Source: Propioniciclava sinopodophylli (lineage in GTDB: Bacteria; Actinomycetota; Actinomycetes; Propionibacteriales; Propionibacteriaceae). From it: a stretch of 64,000 bases of DNA. The stretch is taken from the NCBI RefSeq assembly GCF_004324755.1, contig NZ_SDMQ01000011.1:55680-119679 (forward strand), written 5' to 3'. A program made the position numbers and the translations under genes. The notes beneath the pieces are model-generated. The model searched no databases and had not been told where the DNA came from. It was given only the letters and a program-made list of their open reading frames with translations. This document shows, piece after piece, positions 15,636 to 24,822 of the stretch (its first letter is position 1; each line of letters begins with the position of its first letter).

Positions 15636-18203
15636 TCAGAGGAGTTCGATGGCCCCGGAGCTGCCGTCGATGCGGACGCGTTGGCCGTCGACCAGGCGGG
15701 TCGTCGCCGCGTGGACGCCCACGACCGCCGGGATGCCGTACTCCCGCGCCACGACCGATCCGTGGGTCATCAGCCCGCCCACCTCGGTGACCAGGCCCCC
15801 CGCGACGAGGAACAGCGGCGTCCAGGCCGGGTCGGTCCCGGGGCAAACGAGGATCTCCCCGGGCTTGAGAGGCGTCGTCCGCGGGTCGAGCACGACCCGG
15901 ACGGGGCCCTCGGCGACACCCGGCGACACGCCCGCACCGCCGAGGGAGGCAGAACCGGCACCCAGCCCGTCGTAGAACGCCCGCCCATCCCCGACGAGCA
16001 CGCGCGGGATCTGGCGCCGGCGCCCCTCGGCCTCGTACACGGCGCGCCGCCCCGCGACGACCTCGTGCCATTCCGCGGCGAACGCGCGCTCGAGCTCGTC
16101 CACGCGCAGGAACGCGATGTCGGGGACCGCGCCCAGCCGGCCGTTCTCGACCAGTTCGGCGGCCGAGGCGTCCAGCCCCTCGCGGATCAGCCCCAGGCAC
16201 CGCACCAGCGTGAACTTCGGGGTCTCCCGCGCGCCCGCCAGGCCGCGGATCGCCTGCGCCGAACGCTTGATGCGCTGCGCGCGGGCCGGGGTCGAGGCGT
16301 CCATCAGCTTGCGGATCGAGCGTCCCGCCTCGTGCTGGCCCGCCTTGTGCACCGCGCGCGGCGACGCCCCGGCCGGCAGCGCCAGGTACGCCTTGAGGGT
16401 GTGCATGACCGGCGTGGGGTCGTCGCGCCACCGCCGTGCGCCCAGGTCGATCTCGGCGACGCCCCGCATGCCGTAGGACGCCAAGAAGTCGGCGATCGCC
16501 GACTGGGCCACGCGCGGGAGGCGTCCGGTCGTGAACTGCCGCGCGAGGTCGGACGCCGGCGTCTCGGCTACCCAGCCCCACGCGGTGGCGTCCCGCTTGA
16601 TCGTGGCGGCGACGTCGGAGAGCACGAGGTCCATCTCGGTGGTGACGTTGCCCGGCAGCGCGCGCATCGCCGCCATGGCGAGGGCGTCCGCGTCGGGCAG
16701 CCGCGTCATGGCGGCGAGTTCGCGCAGCGTGCGCAGCTCCAGCAGGGTCGGCGCCATGATCGGCGCGAATACCGGCAACAGGGTCGGGAACGCGCGCCGG
16801 GCGAAGTCGTCCAGCACCCGGACCCGGGCGGTGAGCCGCTCCTGCGGCGTCCGGCCCTTCGCGGCGCGGTCCATCTCGCGGGCCACGTGGGCGACGAGGA
16901 GCTCGGTCGTTCGGTGGAGCGTGCGGCGGGCGCGCTCGGGGTTGGCCGACGCGGCTCGGATGCGCGGCAGGAGCCGCGGCACGAGGGTGGCGAACTTGGC
17001 GGCGATGCCCGCCGACGGGGACGTCCGCGCCGGGCGCAGGCCCGGCTCCTCGGCGAGCGTGGCGAGGATGGCGGCCGTCCCCGGCTCGACCAGCGGCAGG
17101 AATTCGGCCAGCAGCTTCCGTGTCGCCCGGATACGTATCAGCGAGTCGAGCCGGATCCACAGCCGCTCGCCGGCGGACTGGATGAAGCGGTTGGTGCGCC
17201 AGTCGACCCGGCGCCCGACCAGGCGCGCCCCGCCGGACAGCGCCATCCGGATCGCCTCCTGGCCGAGCGGGGTCATCGGCTCCAGCAGACCCTGGAACGC
17301 GCCGAAGCTGAACCAGACCTCGGGCTCGTCGTGGCGGGCGGGGTTGGGCGCCGGCAGCGGGTAGAGCGACGTGATCGGGCGGGCCTGCAGCACGTGGACG
17401 GCCCCGTCGGCGCGCGCCCACTCGACGTCCATCGGCTCGGCGTACAGCTCGACGATGCGGCGCCCCAGGGACAGCACCGACTGCAGGTCTGAGGGCGAGA
17501 CGGACGCCTGCGCCCCCGCCAGCTGCTGCGAGCGCAGCGTCCCGGTCGCGGTCTCCAGGACGAAGGTGTCGGGCGTCACCCGGCCCGACACGAGGGCGTC
17601 CCCGAGCCCGGTGACGGCCTCGACGACCGACTCGTCGCGGCGTCCGGTGTGCGGGTTGGCCGTGAACAGGACGCCGGACGCGTCGGCGTCCACCATCTGC
17701 TGGACGACCACCGCCAGGGTCGCATCGTGCCCGATGCCGTTGCGGGTGCGGTAGGTGATGGCGCGCTCGGTCCACAGCGAGGACCAGCAGGCGACGATGC
17801 TGTCGACCACGGCGTCCATCCCGGTGACGGAGAGGCAGCTGTCCTGCTGGCCGGCGAACGAGAAGCCCGGCAGGTCCTCGGCGGTCGCGGACGAGCGGAC
17901 GGCCAACGGCCCGGCGGGCTCGCCGCCGTCGAGCAGCGGGGCCAGCGCCTCGACGATCCGAGCGCGCTGCGCGGCGGTCGGGGTGGCCGCCGCAAACGCC
18001 GCGCGGATGGTGTCGGATGCCTCGGCCGCCGGGCGGCGCAGCGCCGCCGCGATGGGGGCGGCGAGGCCGTGGTCGGCGACGAAGGCGGCGTACTCGTCGG
18101 TCGTGATGACGACGAAGGCGGGGACGGGCAGGCCGGCGTCCCGCAGGCGGACGAGGTTGGCTCCCTTGCCGCCCTGTCGCGCGAGGTCGGCGGAGGGGCT
18201 CAC
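15636..18203 (-). CDS. PEP-synthase/rifampin-phosphotransferase-like enzyme
   Basis: An 855-residue PEP-utilising dikinase-type protein. The N-terminal ATP-grasp domain (about 1-310) shows GGKGANLVRL, AVRSSATAEDLPGFSFAGQQ, VVQQMVDADASGVLFTANP and VHVLQARPI. A long central helical domain follows. The C-terminal swivelling domain carries the phosphohistidine motif GGLMTHGSVVAREYGIPAV. This three-part plan matches rifampin phosphotransferases and PEP synthase-like proteins, which pass the beta-phosphate of ATP via the histidine to a substrate. Real PEP synthase would need a TIM-barrel C-terminus, which is absent, so antibiotic or small-molecule phosphorylation is more likely. The GTG start at 18203 matches the family N-terminus. 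Its own N-terminus lies beside a repeat array. Confidence 0.85.
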   Translation of the reverse strand: MSPSADLARQGGKGANLVRLRDAGLPVPAFVVITTDEYAAFVADHGLAAPIAAALRRPAAEASDTIRAAFAAATPTAAQRARIVEALAPLLDGGEPAGPLAVRSSATAEDLPGFSFAGQQDSCLSVTGMDAVVDSIVACWSSLWTERAITYRTRNGIGHDATLAVVVQQMVDADASGVLFTANPHTGRRDESVVEAVTGLGDALVSGRVTPDTFVLETATGTLRSQQLAGAQASVSPSDLQSVLSLGRRIVELYAEPMDVEWARADGAVHVLQARPITSLYPLPAPNPARHDEPEVWFSFGAFQGLLEPMTPLGQEAIRMALSGGARLVGRRVDWRTNRFIQSAGERLWIRLDSLIRIRATRKLLAEFLPLVEPGTAAILATLAEEPGLRPARTSPSAGIAAKFATLVPRLLPRIRAASANPERARRTLHRTTELLVAHVAREMDRAAKGRTPQERLTARVRVLDDFARRAFPTLLPVFAPIMAPTLLELRTLRELAAMTRLPDADALAMAAMRALPGNVTTEMDLVLSDVAATIKRDATAWGWVAETPASDLARQFTTGRLPRVAQSAIADFLASYGMRGVAEIDLGARRWRDDPTPVMHTLKAYLALPAGASPRAVHKAGQHEAGRSIRKLMDASTPARAQRIKRSAQAIRGLAGARETPKFTLVRCLGLIREGLDASAAELVENGRLGAVPDIAFLRVDELERAFAAEWHEVVAGRRAVYEAEGRRRQIPRVLVGDGRAFYDGLGAGSASLGGAGVSPGVAEGPVRVVLDPRTTPLKPGEILVCPGTDPAWTPLFLVAGGLVTEVGGLMTHGSVVAREYGIPAVVGVHAATTRLVDGQRVRIDGSSGAIELL

Positions 18204-18223
18204 GCACCCAGTATCCCACCGTC

Positions 18224-18363
18224 TACGACAGCCCCGGTTCCTCCGTCGACAGCCCCCGGCGGGGGCTTTCGGCGCGCAGAGCCGGGGCCGTCGGCGCTGA
18301 ACACCGGGGCTGTCGGCGCTGAACACCGGGGCTGTCGGCGGAGAACACCGGGGCTGTCGGCGG
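18224..18363. repeat. 22-bp repeat array, family A, mixed orientation
   Basis: Two diverged forward units precede a run of at least three tandem inverted units with the core ACACCGGGGCTGTCGGCG at 22-bp spacing. The array fills most of the gap between the PEP-utilising enzyme start and the TIGR00266 gene stop. Confidence 0.87.
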
Positions 18364-18371
18364 AAGGGGGG

Positions 18372-19088
18372 TCAGCCGAACAGGTTGCCCAGGGTGCTGC
18401 CGCCGGGGTTTTCGCTGACGCCGGCCGAACGCAACCAGGCTTGGAGGGCGTCCGGGTTACGGGTCTGCAGCAGGATGCGTCCGGGGCCGGTGAAGTCGAA
18501 CACGAACCCCTCGCCGGTCTTCACCGACTGGATGGTCCGGCCCGCGACGGCCCGGCGCATCCGGAAGGAGATGGACAGCTCGTACGCGACCACGTGCCCG
18601 GTGTCGACGGTCACCTGCTCGCCGGGCGCGAGATCCATGACGTCCAGGGCGCCGTACACCGACAGCACGACCTGGCCCCGCCCGGAGGCCTGCAGGCCGA
18701 AGCCGCCCTCGCCGCCGAACAGGTTCGCCATGCCGCCCCATTTGGGGGTGACCTCGGTGCCGTGGTCGTTCGCCAGCCAGCAACCGCGGGTGACGAAGTA
18801 GGGCCGGTCCGGGGACATCTCGAGCGTGATGATGTCGCCCGGCAGGACGGACGTGACGTCGATCCATCCACCCTGGGGGCCGCCGGTGGCGGTCGTCACG
18901 AAGAACGACTCTCCCGAGAGGATGGAGCGCTTGAGGCCGGCCATGAGGCCGCCTCCGGTGTTCGCGGCGAGCTGGACGCCGGCCGAGTGGGCCATCATCG
19001 CGCCCGACTCGATGCGAGCGGGCTCTCCCGGCGCCAGGTACAGGCGGGCGGCGGCGAAAGCGGGGTTGTGCCGAATCTGGGTTTGCAT
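18372..19088 (-). CDS. AIM24/TIGR00266 family protein
   Basis: A 238-residue all-beta protein with the TIGR00266/AIM24 pattern: VYLAPGE-like opening ([20 protein letters not shown]), [19 protein letters not shown], then alternating strand/glycine segments ending in a C-terminal [12 protein letters not shown] helix and a glycine-rich tail ([10 protein letters not shown]). The molecular function of the family is unsettled; it is a trimeric beta-roll-like protein. The start at MQTQIRH was chosen because upstream sequence is not conserved and overlaps the divergent pdxH promoter. Divergent from pdxH with 43 bp between starts. Confidence 0.85.
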   Translation of the reverse strand: MQTQIRHNPAFAAARLYLAPGEPARIESGAMMAHSAGVQLAANTGGGLMAGLKRSILSGESFFVTTATGGPQGGWIDVTSVLPGDIITLEMSPDRPYFVTRGCWLANDHGTEVTPKWGGMANLFGGEGGFGLQASGRGQVVLSVYGALDVMDLAPGEQVTVDTGHVVAYELSISFRMRRAVAGRTIQSVKTGEGFVFDFTGPGRILLQTRNPDALQAWLRSAGVSENPGGSTLGNLFG

Positions 19089-19131
19089 GGGTCCATGGTG
19101 GCCCCTCTGGGCCCCGGTTAGGGTGGGTCCC

Positions 19132-19764
19132 GTGGACATTGCGGGCTTCCGGAGAAGCTACGAACAGGGCGAGTTGGACGAGCGCGACACCACGGAGGTG
19201 CCCGTCCAGCTGTTCGACCGCTGGTTCACCGACGCGCGCCGCGTGAAAGGGCTGGAGCCCAACGCCATGACGCTCGCCACGGCGGACGCCGAGGGTCGCC
19301 CGTCGGCGCGCATCGTCCTGCTCAAGGGCTACGACGACGCCGGGCTGGTCTGGTACACGAACTACACCTCGCGCAAGGGCCACGAGCTGGACGCCAACCC
19401 GCGGGCCGCGCTGTTGTTCTACTGGGCGCCGCTGGAGCGGCAGGTCCGCGTCGAGGGCCCCGTCGAGCTGGTCACGCCCGAGGAGTCGGACGCCTACTAC
19501 GCCGTCCGCCCCCTCGACTCGCGGATCGGCGCCTGGGCCTCGCCGCAGTCCGAAGTCATCGCGAACCGGGGCGTCCTCGTCGCGAACGCGGCGAAGGCCG
19601 CGGCAGAGCAGGGATTGCACCCGCGGCGTCCGGAGCACTGGGGTGGCTATCGCCTCGTGCCGGACGTGTGGGAGTTCTGGCAGGGGCGCACGTCGCGCCT
19701 CCACGACCGGGTGCGGTACCGCCGCGACGGCGGGGCGTGGGTCCGGGAGCGCCTGGCGCCGTAG
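19132..19764 (+). CDS. pdxH: Pyridoxamine 5'-phosphate oxidase
   Basis: A 210-residue FMN enzyme that oxidises pyridoxine or pyridoxamine 5'-phosphate to pyridoxal 5'-phosphate in vitamin B6 synthesis and salvage. Family motifs are clear: [56 protein letters not shown], and the C-terminal [18 protein letters not shown] substrate/FMN-binding segment. Full length. The GTG start at 19132 is 7 nt after TAGGGT (19119-19124), a clear leaderless arrangement. Confidence 0.96.
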   Translation: MDIAGFRRSYEQGELDERDTTEVPVQLFDRWFTDARRVKGLEPNAMTLATADAEGRPSARIVLLKGYDDAGLVWYTNYTSRKGHELDANPRAALLFYWAPLERQVRVEGPVELVTPEESDAYYAVRPLDSRIGAWASPQSEVIANRGVLVANAAKAAAEQGLHPRRPEHWGGYRLVPDVWEFWQGRTSRLHDRVRYRRDGGAWVRERLAP

Positions 19765-19804
19765 CGCCCACCGGACCCACGGTGGGGGGAGTAGCCTTCT
19801 CCGC

Positions 19805-21148
19805 GTGCTCGGCTTTGCGCGGTGGCTGTCCCACCCCGGACGCATCGCCCCGGTCGCGTACCTGTTCGGGTGGGTGGTCGGGACGCTCGTGCTGATGTCC
19901 CCCGCCGCCACCGAGTCCGGGGAGTCCAGCGGGTTCTGGGTGGCTGCGTTCACGGCCATGTCGGCGCTGTGCATCACCGGTCTGGCGGTGGTCGACACCC
20001 CGAGCCACTGGAGCACCTTCGGTGAGCTCACCATCATGACCCTCATCCAGGTCGGTGGGCTGGGGATCATGACCCTGACCAGCCTGATCATCTTCTCGGT
20101 CACCCGGCGTGCTTCGCTGGCCCAACTGCACATCGCCCAGTCGGAGACGCGGGCGCGCACCAGACGGGGGCTGCGGTCGATCCCAGCCCGGATCCTGATG
20201 CTGTCACTGGCGTTCGAGCTCGTGTTCGCGGTCGTGCTGACGCTTCGGTTCCGGTCCTACCTCCCGGACTGGGGAGCGGCGGCCTACCACGGCATGTTCC
20301 ACGCGGTGTCTGCGTTCAACAACGCCGGATTCGCGCTCTACCCCGACAATCTGGTGCGGTTCAACGCTGACCCCTTCGTCATGGTGCCGATCTGCTTGGC
20401 CATCGTGCTGGGTGGCCTCGGCTTCCCGGTCTACCTCGAGGTCGTCGAGCGCGTGCGCGGGCACCTGCCCCCCTTCTGGTCGGTGCACCTGCGCCTGACC
20501 CTGTACGGCACGGTGATCCTCCTCGTGCTCGGGTTCGCGACATTCGCCGCTTTCGAGTGGACCAACCCGGCCACCCTCGGCGGTCAAGGTCCGATGGGGA
20601 AGTTCCTGGGTGCGCTGGGTGGGTCGGTGTTCCCGCGCACGGCTGGGTTCAACTCGGTCGACTACGCCTTGGTCACCGACGAGACCCTCGCGGTCAACTT
20701 CGGCCTGATGATGATCGGTGGGGGTTCCGGCGGCACGGCGGGCGGCCTGAAGATCACCACGGTCGCCGTGCTCCTGCTCGCCGTCATCACCGAGGTGCGC
20801 GGCCATGAGAAGACGGTCCTCGGCAGCCGCAAGATCTCCTCTGCTGTGTCCCGTCAAGCGCTGGCAGTCGTCGTGCTGGGCACAGCGGCGGTGTTCGTCG
20901 GCATCCTCGCGATCTCCGCGGTCAGCGACGCGCCCCTGCGCGAGGACACGTTCGAGGCGATCTCGGCGTTCGGCACCGTCGGCCTGTCCATGAACCTGAC
21001 CCCCACCCTGCCCCCCGCGGCGTGGGGCGTCCTGATGGGACTGATGTACTTGGGTCGCGTCGGACCGGTGTCCGTCGCGGCCGCCCTGGCGATGACCGCC
21101 CGGCACCGCCACTACGAACTGCCGAGGGAGGACCCCCTTGTTGGATAA
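19805..21148 (+). CDS. TrkH/KtrB potassium uptake channel subunit
   Basis: A 447-residue membrane protein of the TrkH/KtrB superfamily. It has four M1-P-M2-like repeats; selectivity-filter-type glycines are visible in SALCITGLAVVDT, SAFNNAGFALY, RTAGFNSVDYA and SAFGTVGLSMNLTP. GGGSGGTAGGLKITT between repeats matches the family's gating-loop region. It forms a K+ pathway regulated by the RCK subunit encoded next, whose start overlaps this stop by 11 bp. The GTG start at 19805 lies 7 nt after TAGCCT (leaderless). Length fits KtrB better than E. coli TrkH. Confidence 0.93.
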   Translation: MLGFARWLSHPGRIAPVAYLFGWVVGTLVLMSPAATESGESSGFWVAAFTAMSALCITGLAVVDTPSHWSTFGELTIMTLIQVGGLGIMTLTSLIIFSVTRRASLAQLHIAQSETRARTRRGLRSIPARILMLSLAFELVFAVVLTLRFRSYLPDWGAAAYHGMFHAVSAFNNAGFALYPDNLVRFNADPFVMVPICLAIVLGGLGFPVYLEVVERVRGHLPPFWSVHLRLTLYGTVILLVLGFATFAAFEWTNPATLGGQGPMGKFLGALGGSVFPRTAGFNSVDYALVTDETLAVNFGLMMIGGGSGGTAGGLKITTVAVLLLAVITEVRGHEKTVLGSRKISSAVSRQALAVVVLGTAAVFVGILAISAVSDAPLREDTFEAISAFGTVGLSMNLTPTLPPAAWGVLMGLMYLGRVGPVSVAAALAMTARHRHYELPREDPLVG

Positions 21149-21815
21149 GTTGTTCCGGCCCCGCCCCGCCGACGGCATGGTGCTCGTGCTCGGCCTGGGA
21201 CGTTTCGGCATCGCCTGCGCGCGCCGCCTCCAAGAACTCGGCATGGACGTGCTCGGCGTGGACGCCGACCTCGACCTGGTCAACCGCTACGTCGACACGC
21301 TGCGGCACGTCGTCCGGATGGACTCCACCGACGCGGACGCCCTGCGCCAGCTTGGCCTGGAGAACGTCGGGATCGCGATCGTGTCGATGGCGCACCTGGA
21401 GTCGTCCATCATCACGGTCCTGACCCTGAAGGAGGAGGGTGTCCCCGAGGTCTGGGCCAAGGCGTCCTCCCGCAAGCACGGGGAGATCCTGAAGCGGATC
21501 GGCGCCGACCACATCGTCTACCCCGAGAGGTCGGCGGGGGAGCGCGTGGCCCACACCGTCGCCGGCCACATGATCGACTACTTCGAGTTCGAGGACGGCT
21601 TCGCCATGGCCCGGACGCTGGCGCCTTCCTTCGCGTGGGGCCGTTCCCTGGCCGAGTCGGCGATCCGCACTCGCCACGACGTCACGGTCGTCGGCCTCAA
21701 GCGGCCCGGGGAGGACTTCATCTACGCCGTGCCCGAGACCGTCGTCCTCGAGGGCGACCAATTGATCGTGTCCGGCAGCAAGCGCGACGTCGAGCGGTTC
21801 GCCCGCATCAGTTGA
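21138..21815 (+). CDS. TrkA/KtrA-type RCK regulatory subunit
   Basis: A 225-residue cytoplasmic regulator of K+ transport. The N-terminal RCK domain has the Rossmann motif VLGLGRFGIACARRL, the acidic strand end GVDAD and the ring DSTDADALRQLGLENVGIAI. The C-terminal RCK-C domain ends LEGDQLIVSGSKRDVERF. It binds nucleotides and gates the partner channel encoded just upstream. Translation probably starts at TTG 21138, with GAGGGAGG 7 nt before it. The gene overlaps the channel gene by 11 bp. Confidence 0.93.
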   Translation: MLDKLFRPRPADGMVLVLGLGRFGIACARRLQELGMDVLGVDADLDLVNRYVDTLRHVVRMDSTDADALRQLGLENVGIAIVSMAHLESSIITVLTLKEEGVPEVWAKASSRKHGEILKRIGADHIVYPERSAGERVAHTVAGHMIDYFEFEDGFAMARTLAPSFAWGRSLAESAIRTRHDVTVVGLKRPGEDFIYAVPETVVLEGDQLIVSGSKRDVERFARIS

Positions 21816-21878
21816 CGCAACCCCGAATGGGAATCTGGGAACGTCTGCCCCAACACGGTGCACCCACTACCACGACCC

Positions 21879-23282
21879 TCACACCCCCGGTTCGTAGGGC
21901 AGGCGTCCGGCCTTGACGGCCGTCACCAGCACGGCGTGGTCGGCCTCGGTCTGGTCCGCGTACGCGCGGGCCCAGTCGACGAAGGCCTCGACCGCGGCGT
22001 CCTTCTTGCCGAGGTAGCCCGAGATGATGGACGCCCCGGACGTACGCGCGTGACCCTTGGCCAGCAGGTGGCCCACGATGCCGGAGTAGTCGACGAGCGC
22101 GCCGGGCGTCATCGCGTCGAGCGGGACGCCGCCCTTCATGTTGCGGTACTGGCGCACGTAGTACTGGTGCTCACCCACGGTGGTGTAGCCGAGCAGCGGG
22201 TCGGAGACCGTCTGTAGCTGCTGCTGGTACTCCACCACCCGCTGGCCCTGGTGGGCGTGCCAGGCGGTCTCGCCATGCACGAACGGGGCCAGCACCGAGC
22301 GCTGCGCCTGCTTGAGCTGCAGGAACAGCACGTCGTCGGGCCGCGACCCGGCCAGCAGCGCCACCCACGCGCGCATGCCGACCGACCCCACGCCGACGAC
22401 CTTGTGCGCGATGTCGACCAGAGAGTAGCCGCCGACGATGCGCCGCCACTGGGGGGTCAGGGTGGGCAGGTATTCGTCCAGGCCGGCGGCGAGCGCCTCG
22501 AACTCGGCGTCGGAGGGGTGCGTCACCAGTGGCGGGTCGTCGACGATGCGCGCCGCGTCGGTGGAGCCGCCCGCGAGCTTGGGCAGCATGCGGTCGGACG
22601 TCCGCTTGCGGGCCGCCTTGGCCGCGCGGAAGATCTCTTCGCGCAGGCTCGACTCGGTCGCCGTCTCGTGCAGGGCGTTCACGTCGAGGTGGTTGTACGC
22701 GCGCCACAGCAGCGGCGTCTTGGACAGGAAGCTGACCTCGTCGCGGTAGGCGGCCACGCACGCGCGGACCGCGTCGGCGCACTGCCCCTCGGTGGCGCCG
22801 TTGTCGCGGCCGAGCACCCAGATGGACGCCGTGAGCCGGCGTAGGTCCCACTCCCAGGCGCCGGTGTGGGCCTCGTCGAAGTCGTTGAGGTCGATGACCT
22901 GGTTGCCCTCGGGGGAGCGGTAGAAGCCGATGTTGCCGATGTGGGCGTCGCCGCACGCGGTGGTGTGGACGCCGGTGGAGGGCAGGTTCGCCACGTCGTG
23001 GGCCATCAGGTTCGCGGTGCCGCGGAGGAAGCCGAAGGGCGAGGCGGCCATCCGGCCGATGCGGACGCCGAGCAGCCACGGCAGGCGTCCCTCGTGCGAC
23101 TGCTGGATGATGCCGACCACATCGGGACGGTCGGGCGTCGGCGTCCATGCGCCGAGTGAGGCGTGTGGCGTGGCCGCGCGCAGGGTCTTGCCGTGCGCGA
23201 CGCGCTCTGCGCGGTCGGTCGCGGGAATCCGGAACGACGTGAACGCGTCCGCGAAGTGCTGGGTCTTGCCCGCCGGTGTCAT
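21879..23282 (-). CDS. DUF2252 family protein
   Basis: A 467-residue protein of the DUF2252 family, distantly kinase-like. Visible hallmarks are GRLPWLLGVRIGRMAASPFGFLRG, a catalytic-loop-like CGDAHIGNIGFYRSPEGN, the acidic LNDFDEAHTGAWEWDLRRL resembling a DFD metal-binding segment, and GVGSVGMRAWVALLAG. Function is unknown; some members are thought to phosphorylate small molecules or proteins. The start at 23282 (MTPAGKTQHF) is followed by the conserved region; upstream in-frame sequence is repeat-derived. Convergent with the K+ uptake genes; the 63-bp gap shows nothing. Confidence 0.88.
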   Translation of the reverse strand: MTPAGKTQHFADAFTSFRIPATDRAERVAHGKTLRAATPHASLGAWTPTPDRPDVVGIIQQSHEGRLPWLLGVRIGRMAASPFGFLRGTANLMAHDVANLPSTGVHTTACGDAHIGNIGFYRSPEGNQVIDLNDFDEAHTGAWEWDLRRLTASIWVLGRDNGATEGQCADAVRACVAAYRDEVSFLSKTPLLWRAYNHLDVNALHETATESSLREEIFRAAKAARKRTSDRMLPKLAGGSTDAARIVDDPPLVTHPSDAEFEALAAGLDEYLPTLTPQWRRIVGGYSLVDIAHKVVGVGSVGMRAWVALLAGSRPDDVLFLQLKQAQRSVLAPFVHGETAWHAHQGQRVVEYQQQLQTVSDPLLGYTTVGEHQYYVRQYRNMKGGVPLDAMTPGALVDYSGIVGHLLAKGHARTSGASIISGYLGKKDAAVEAFVDWARAYADQTEADHAVLVTAVKAGRLPYEPGV

Positions 23283-23300
23283 GGCGCCATTCTTCCGCGC

Positions 23301-23446
23301 GACGGGGCTCTCGGCGCACAAACCGGGGGCTGTCGGCGCACAAAGCCGGGGCTGTCGGCGGAGACCTGAGCGCCGAGAGCCCCGGTGTTTGCTGCCGAGA
23401 GCCCCGGTGCTTGCTGCCGAGAGCCCCCGATGTCGCGACGCCGAGA
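23301..23446. repeat. 22-bp repeat array, family A, inverted then forward
   Basis: Three copies of GGGGCTCTCGGCG / GGGGCTGTCGGCG in one orientation are followed by three GCCGAGAGCCCC copies in the other. Spacing is 22 bp within each half. It lies between the divergent DUF2252 gene and the small membrane protein gene, directly upstream of the latter's promoter. Confidence 0.87.
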
Positions 23447-23470
23447 ATCTCAACTATTTGAAGATTGGTT

Positions 23471-23476
23471 TATGAT
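23471..23476 (+). promoter_or_regulatory. -10 element TATGAT, leaderless promoter
   Basis: A near-consensus -10 hexamer in an unusually AT-rich patch. The GTG at 23484 is 7 nt downstream, so transcription would start at or next to the start codon. No convincing -35 is seen. Confidence 0.6.
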
Positions 23477-23483
23477 CGGGCCC

Positions 23484-23867
23484 GTGACCAACACTGCAAC
23501 GACCTCGAACGGCAAGCTGAACTTCCTCCGCGTCGCCGCCCTGCTGGCCGCGATCGGGTCCCTGATCTCCCCGCTGCTGGCCACCGGCCCGCTCTCGGGC
23601 AGCGGCCCCCTGCACGCGATGCACGGCATGGTGGGCAACCTGAACTTCGTCCTGGCCCTGGTCGCCAGCATCGGCGGCATCCTGTGGGGCCGCGCGAGCG
23701 GCAACAAGGGCCTCATGTTCCACGCCCTGTCGCTCCCGTTGCTCGCCGTGATCCAGATCGCGCTGGGTCAGATGCACCTGACGATGGTCCACATCGTCCT
23801 CGGGTTCGCCTACCTGCTGGCCGCCGTGGCGCTGTTCACGCTGGCCCTGCGCAAGCCGCGCGCCTGA
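23484..23867 (+). CDS. Small four-helix membrane protein
   Basis: A 127-residue protein with four hydrophobic segments (about residues 15-33, 46-66, 75-92 and 98-118). Histidines occur in or next to helices (LHAMHGMVGN, MVHIVLG), which could bind haem or metal but is not proven. A related protein lies at 24823-25245 (shared pattern P-x-HA-x-x-x-M-V and a PHMLLG-like last helix). GTG 23484 was preferred over an ATG at 23472 because that ATG lies inside the -10 element. Followed by a strong hairpin. Confidence 0.7.
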   Translation: MTNTATTSNGKLNFLRVAALLAAIGSLISPLLATGPLSGSGPLHAMHGMVGNLNFVLALVASIGGILWGRASGNKGLMFHALSLPLLAVIQIALGQMHLTMVHIVLGFAYLLAAVALFTLALRKPRA

Positions 23868-23893
23868 CCCGTCCGCACCCCTTCAATCTGCCT

Positions 23894-23929
23894 CTCGGGG
23901 GCGTCCCTGTCAGCGGGGACGCCCCCGAG
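23894..23929 (+). terminator. Strong GC hairpin after the small membrane protein gene
   Basis: A perfect 14-bp stem, CTCGGGGGCGTCCC with its complement at 23916-23929, and an 8-base loop, 27 bp after the stop codon. There is no T-tract, which is common for actinobacterial terminators. Confidence 0.75.
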
Positions 23930-23982
23930 TTCGCCATACTGGGGCCCATAGCCCCGTTCCACGAGCGCTGAGGAGAATCGCG

Positions 23983-24705
23983 ATGCCCCGTTCCGGTCTC
24001 GCCCTGACCATCGGGTTCGCCGCCGAGGCGGTCCGCGAGGGATCGCCCCTCATCCACTGCGTCGCCCCCCGCGCGGCCACGTCCTTCGTGGCCGAGGTGC
24101 TGCACGGCGCCGGCGCACGGTCTGTCGTGACCGGCACCTCGCCGGACGCCCTCGCCGCGGCGCTGTCGGCCGATGCGGTCATGCTCGACCTCGGCACCAT
24201 CGTCTCCGAGTGGTCGGACGCCGTGAACCCGACCGCCGCCCAGCTCCGCGCGTCCGGGACGCCGTGGGTGCTGGACGCCACCCCGCTGGGCCGGGAGTCG
24301 CTGCGCCCCGACCGGGTCCGTGGCCTGCTCGGCCACCGCCCGAGCGTCGTCCGTGCCTCCGGCGCCGAGATCGACAACGTCCGCATCGAGGCGATCGACG
24401 GCGCGCTCGCGCTCGGCGAGGCCGAGATCCGCGTACTGGCCGGCGGCACCGAGGTGGCTGTCCTGCCCGGTTCGGAGATGCTCGCCCAGATCCCCGGCGT
24501 CCGTGCTGCCGTGTCGGCGCTGATGGCCGCGTGCGCCACCGCCACCGGTCCGCTCGAGGCCGCCCTCGCCGGTGCCGCCTGGCTGGCCCTGGCCGCCGAG
24601 CGTGCCGAGGGCGACAGCAAGGGGCCCGCGTCCTTCCGCATCGCCCTGGTCGACTCGCTGTGGACCGTCCGCGGCGACGAGATCGCCGAGTACCTGGACG
24701 TCTGA
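23983..24705 (+). CDS. ThiM-like hydroxyethylthiazole kinase family protein
   Basis: A 240-residue ribokinase-fold protein resembling ThiM, which phosphorylates 4-methyl-5-hydroxyethylthiazole in thiamine salvage. Matching parts are SPLIHCVAPRAATSFVAEVL near residue 22, GTPWVLDATPLGRESLRPD (the VLDPVGxG-equivalent strand), SVVRASGAEI, and VLPGSEMLAQIPGVRAAVSA where ThiM has its catalytic GTGC loop. That loop is degenerate here: the GTGC sequence is not present. It may therefore have a different substrate or be inactive. AGGAG upstream supports the start. No other thi gene is nearby. Confidence 0.65.
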   Translation: MPRSGLALTIGFAAEAVREGSPLIHCVAPRAATSFVAEVLHGAGARSVVTGTSPDALAAALSADAVMLDLGTIVSEWSDAVNPTAAQLRASGTPWVLDATPLGRESLRPDRVRGLLGHRPSVVRASGAEIDNVRIEAIDGALALGEAEIRVLAGGTEVAVLPGSEMLAQIPGVRAAVSALMAACATATGPLEAALAGAAWLALAAERAEGDSKGPASFRIALVDSLWTVRGDEIAEYLDV

Positions 24706-24733
24706 TCCGGTTCGGCCCTTCGAGGCTCGCTCC

Positions 24734-24775
24734 GCTCGCACCTCAGGGACCTGGCGCTCGCACCTCAGGGACCTG
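24734..24775. repeat. Two tandem 20-bp repeats at 22-bp spacing
   Basis: GCTCGCACCTCAGGGACCTG occurs at 24734-24753 and 24756-24775. It resembles a REP-like sequence (TTCGAGGCTCGCTCCGCTC precedes it). It is unrelated in sequence to the GCCGA families but has the same 22-bp period. Confidence 0.8.
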
Positions 24776-24822
24776 TGTGTGGTTCGCTTTACGGCAGGAC
24801 GCCTCCGGCCTAGGGTGACCGC

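Noticed and set aside
15636..18203. Classical phosphoenolpyruvate synthase (ppsA)
   Set aside because: The phosphohistidine domain is at the C-terminus with no TIM-barrel PEP-binding domain after it; rifampin-phosphotransferase-like order fits better.
14083..18219. 1,378-residue minus-strand open frame
   Set aside because: It overlaps the MFS gene antisense and the PEP-utilising gene out of frame; composition is Arg/Gly/Pro-rich with no motifs.
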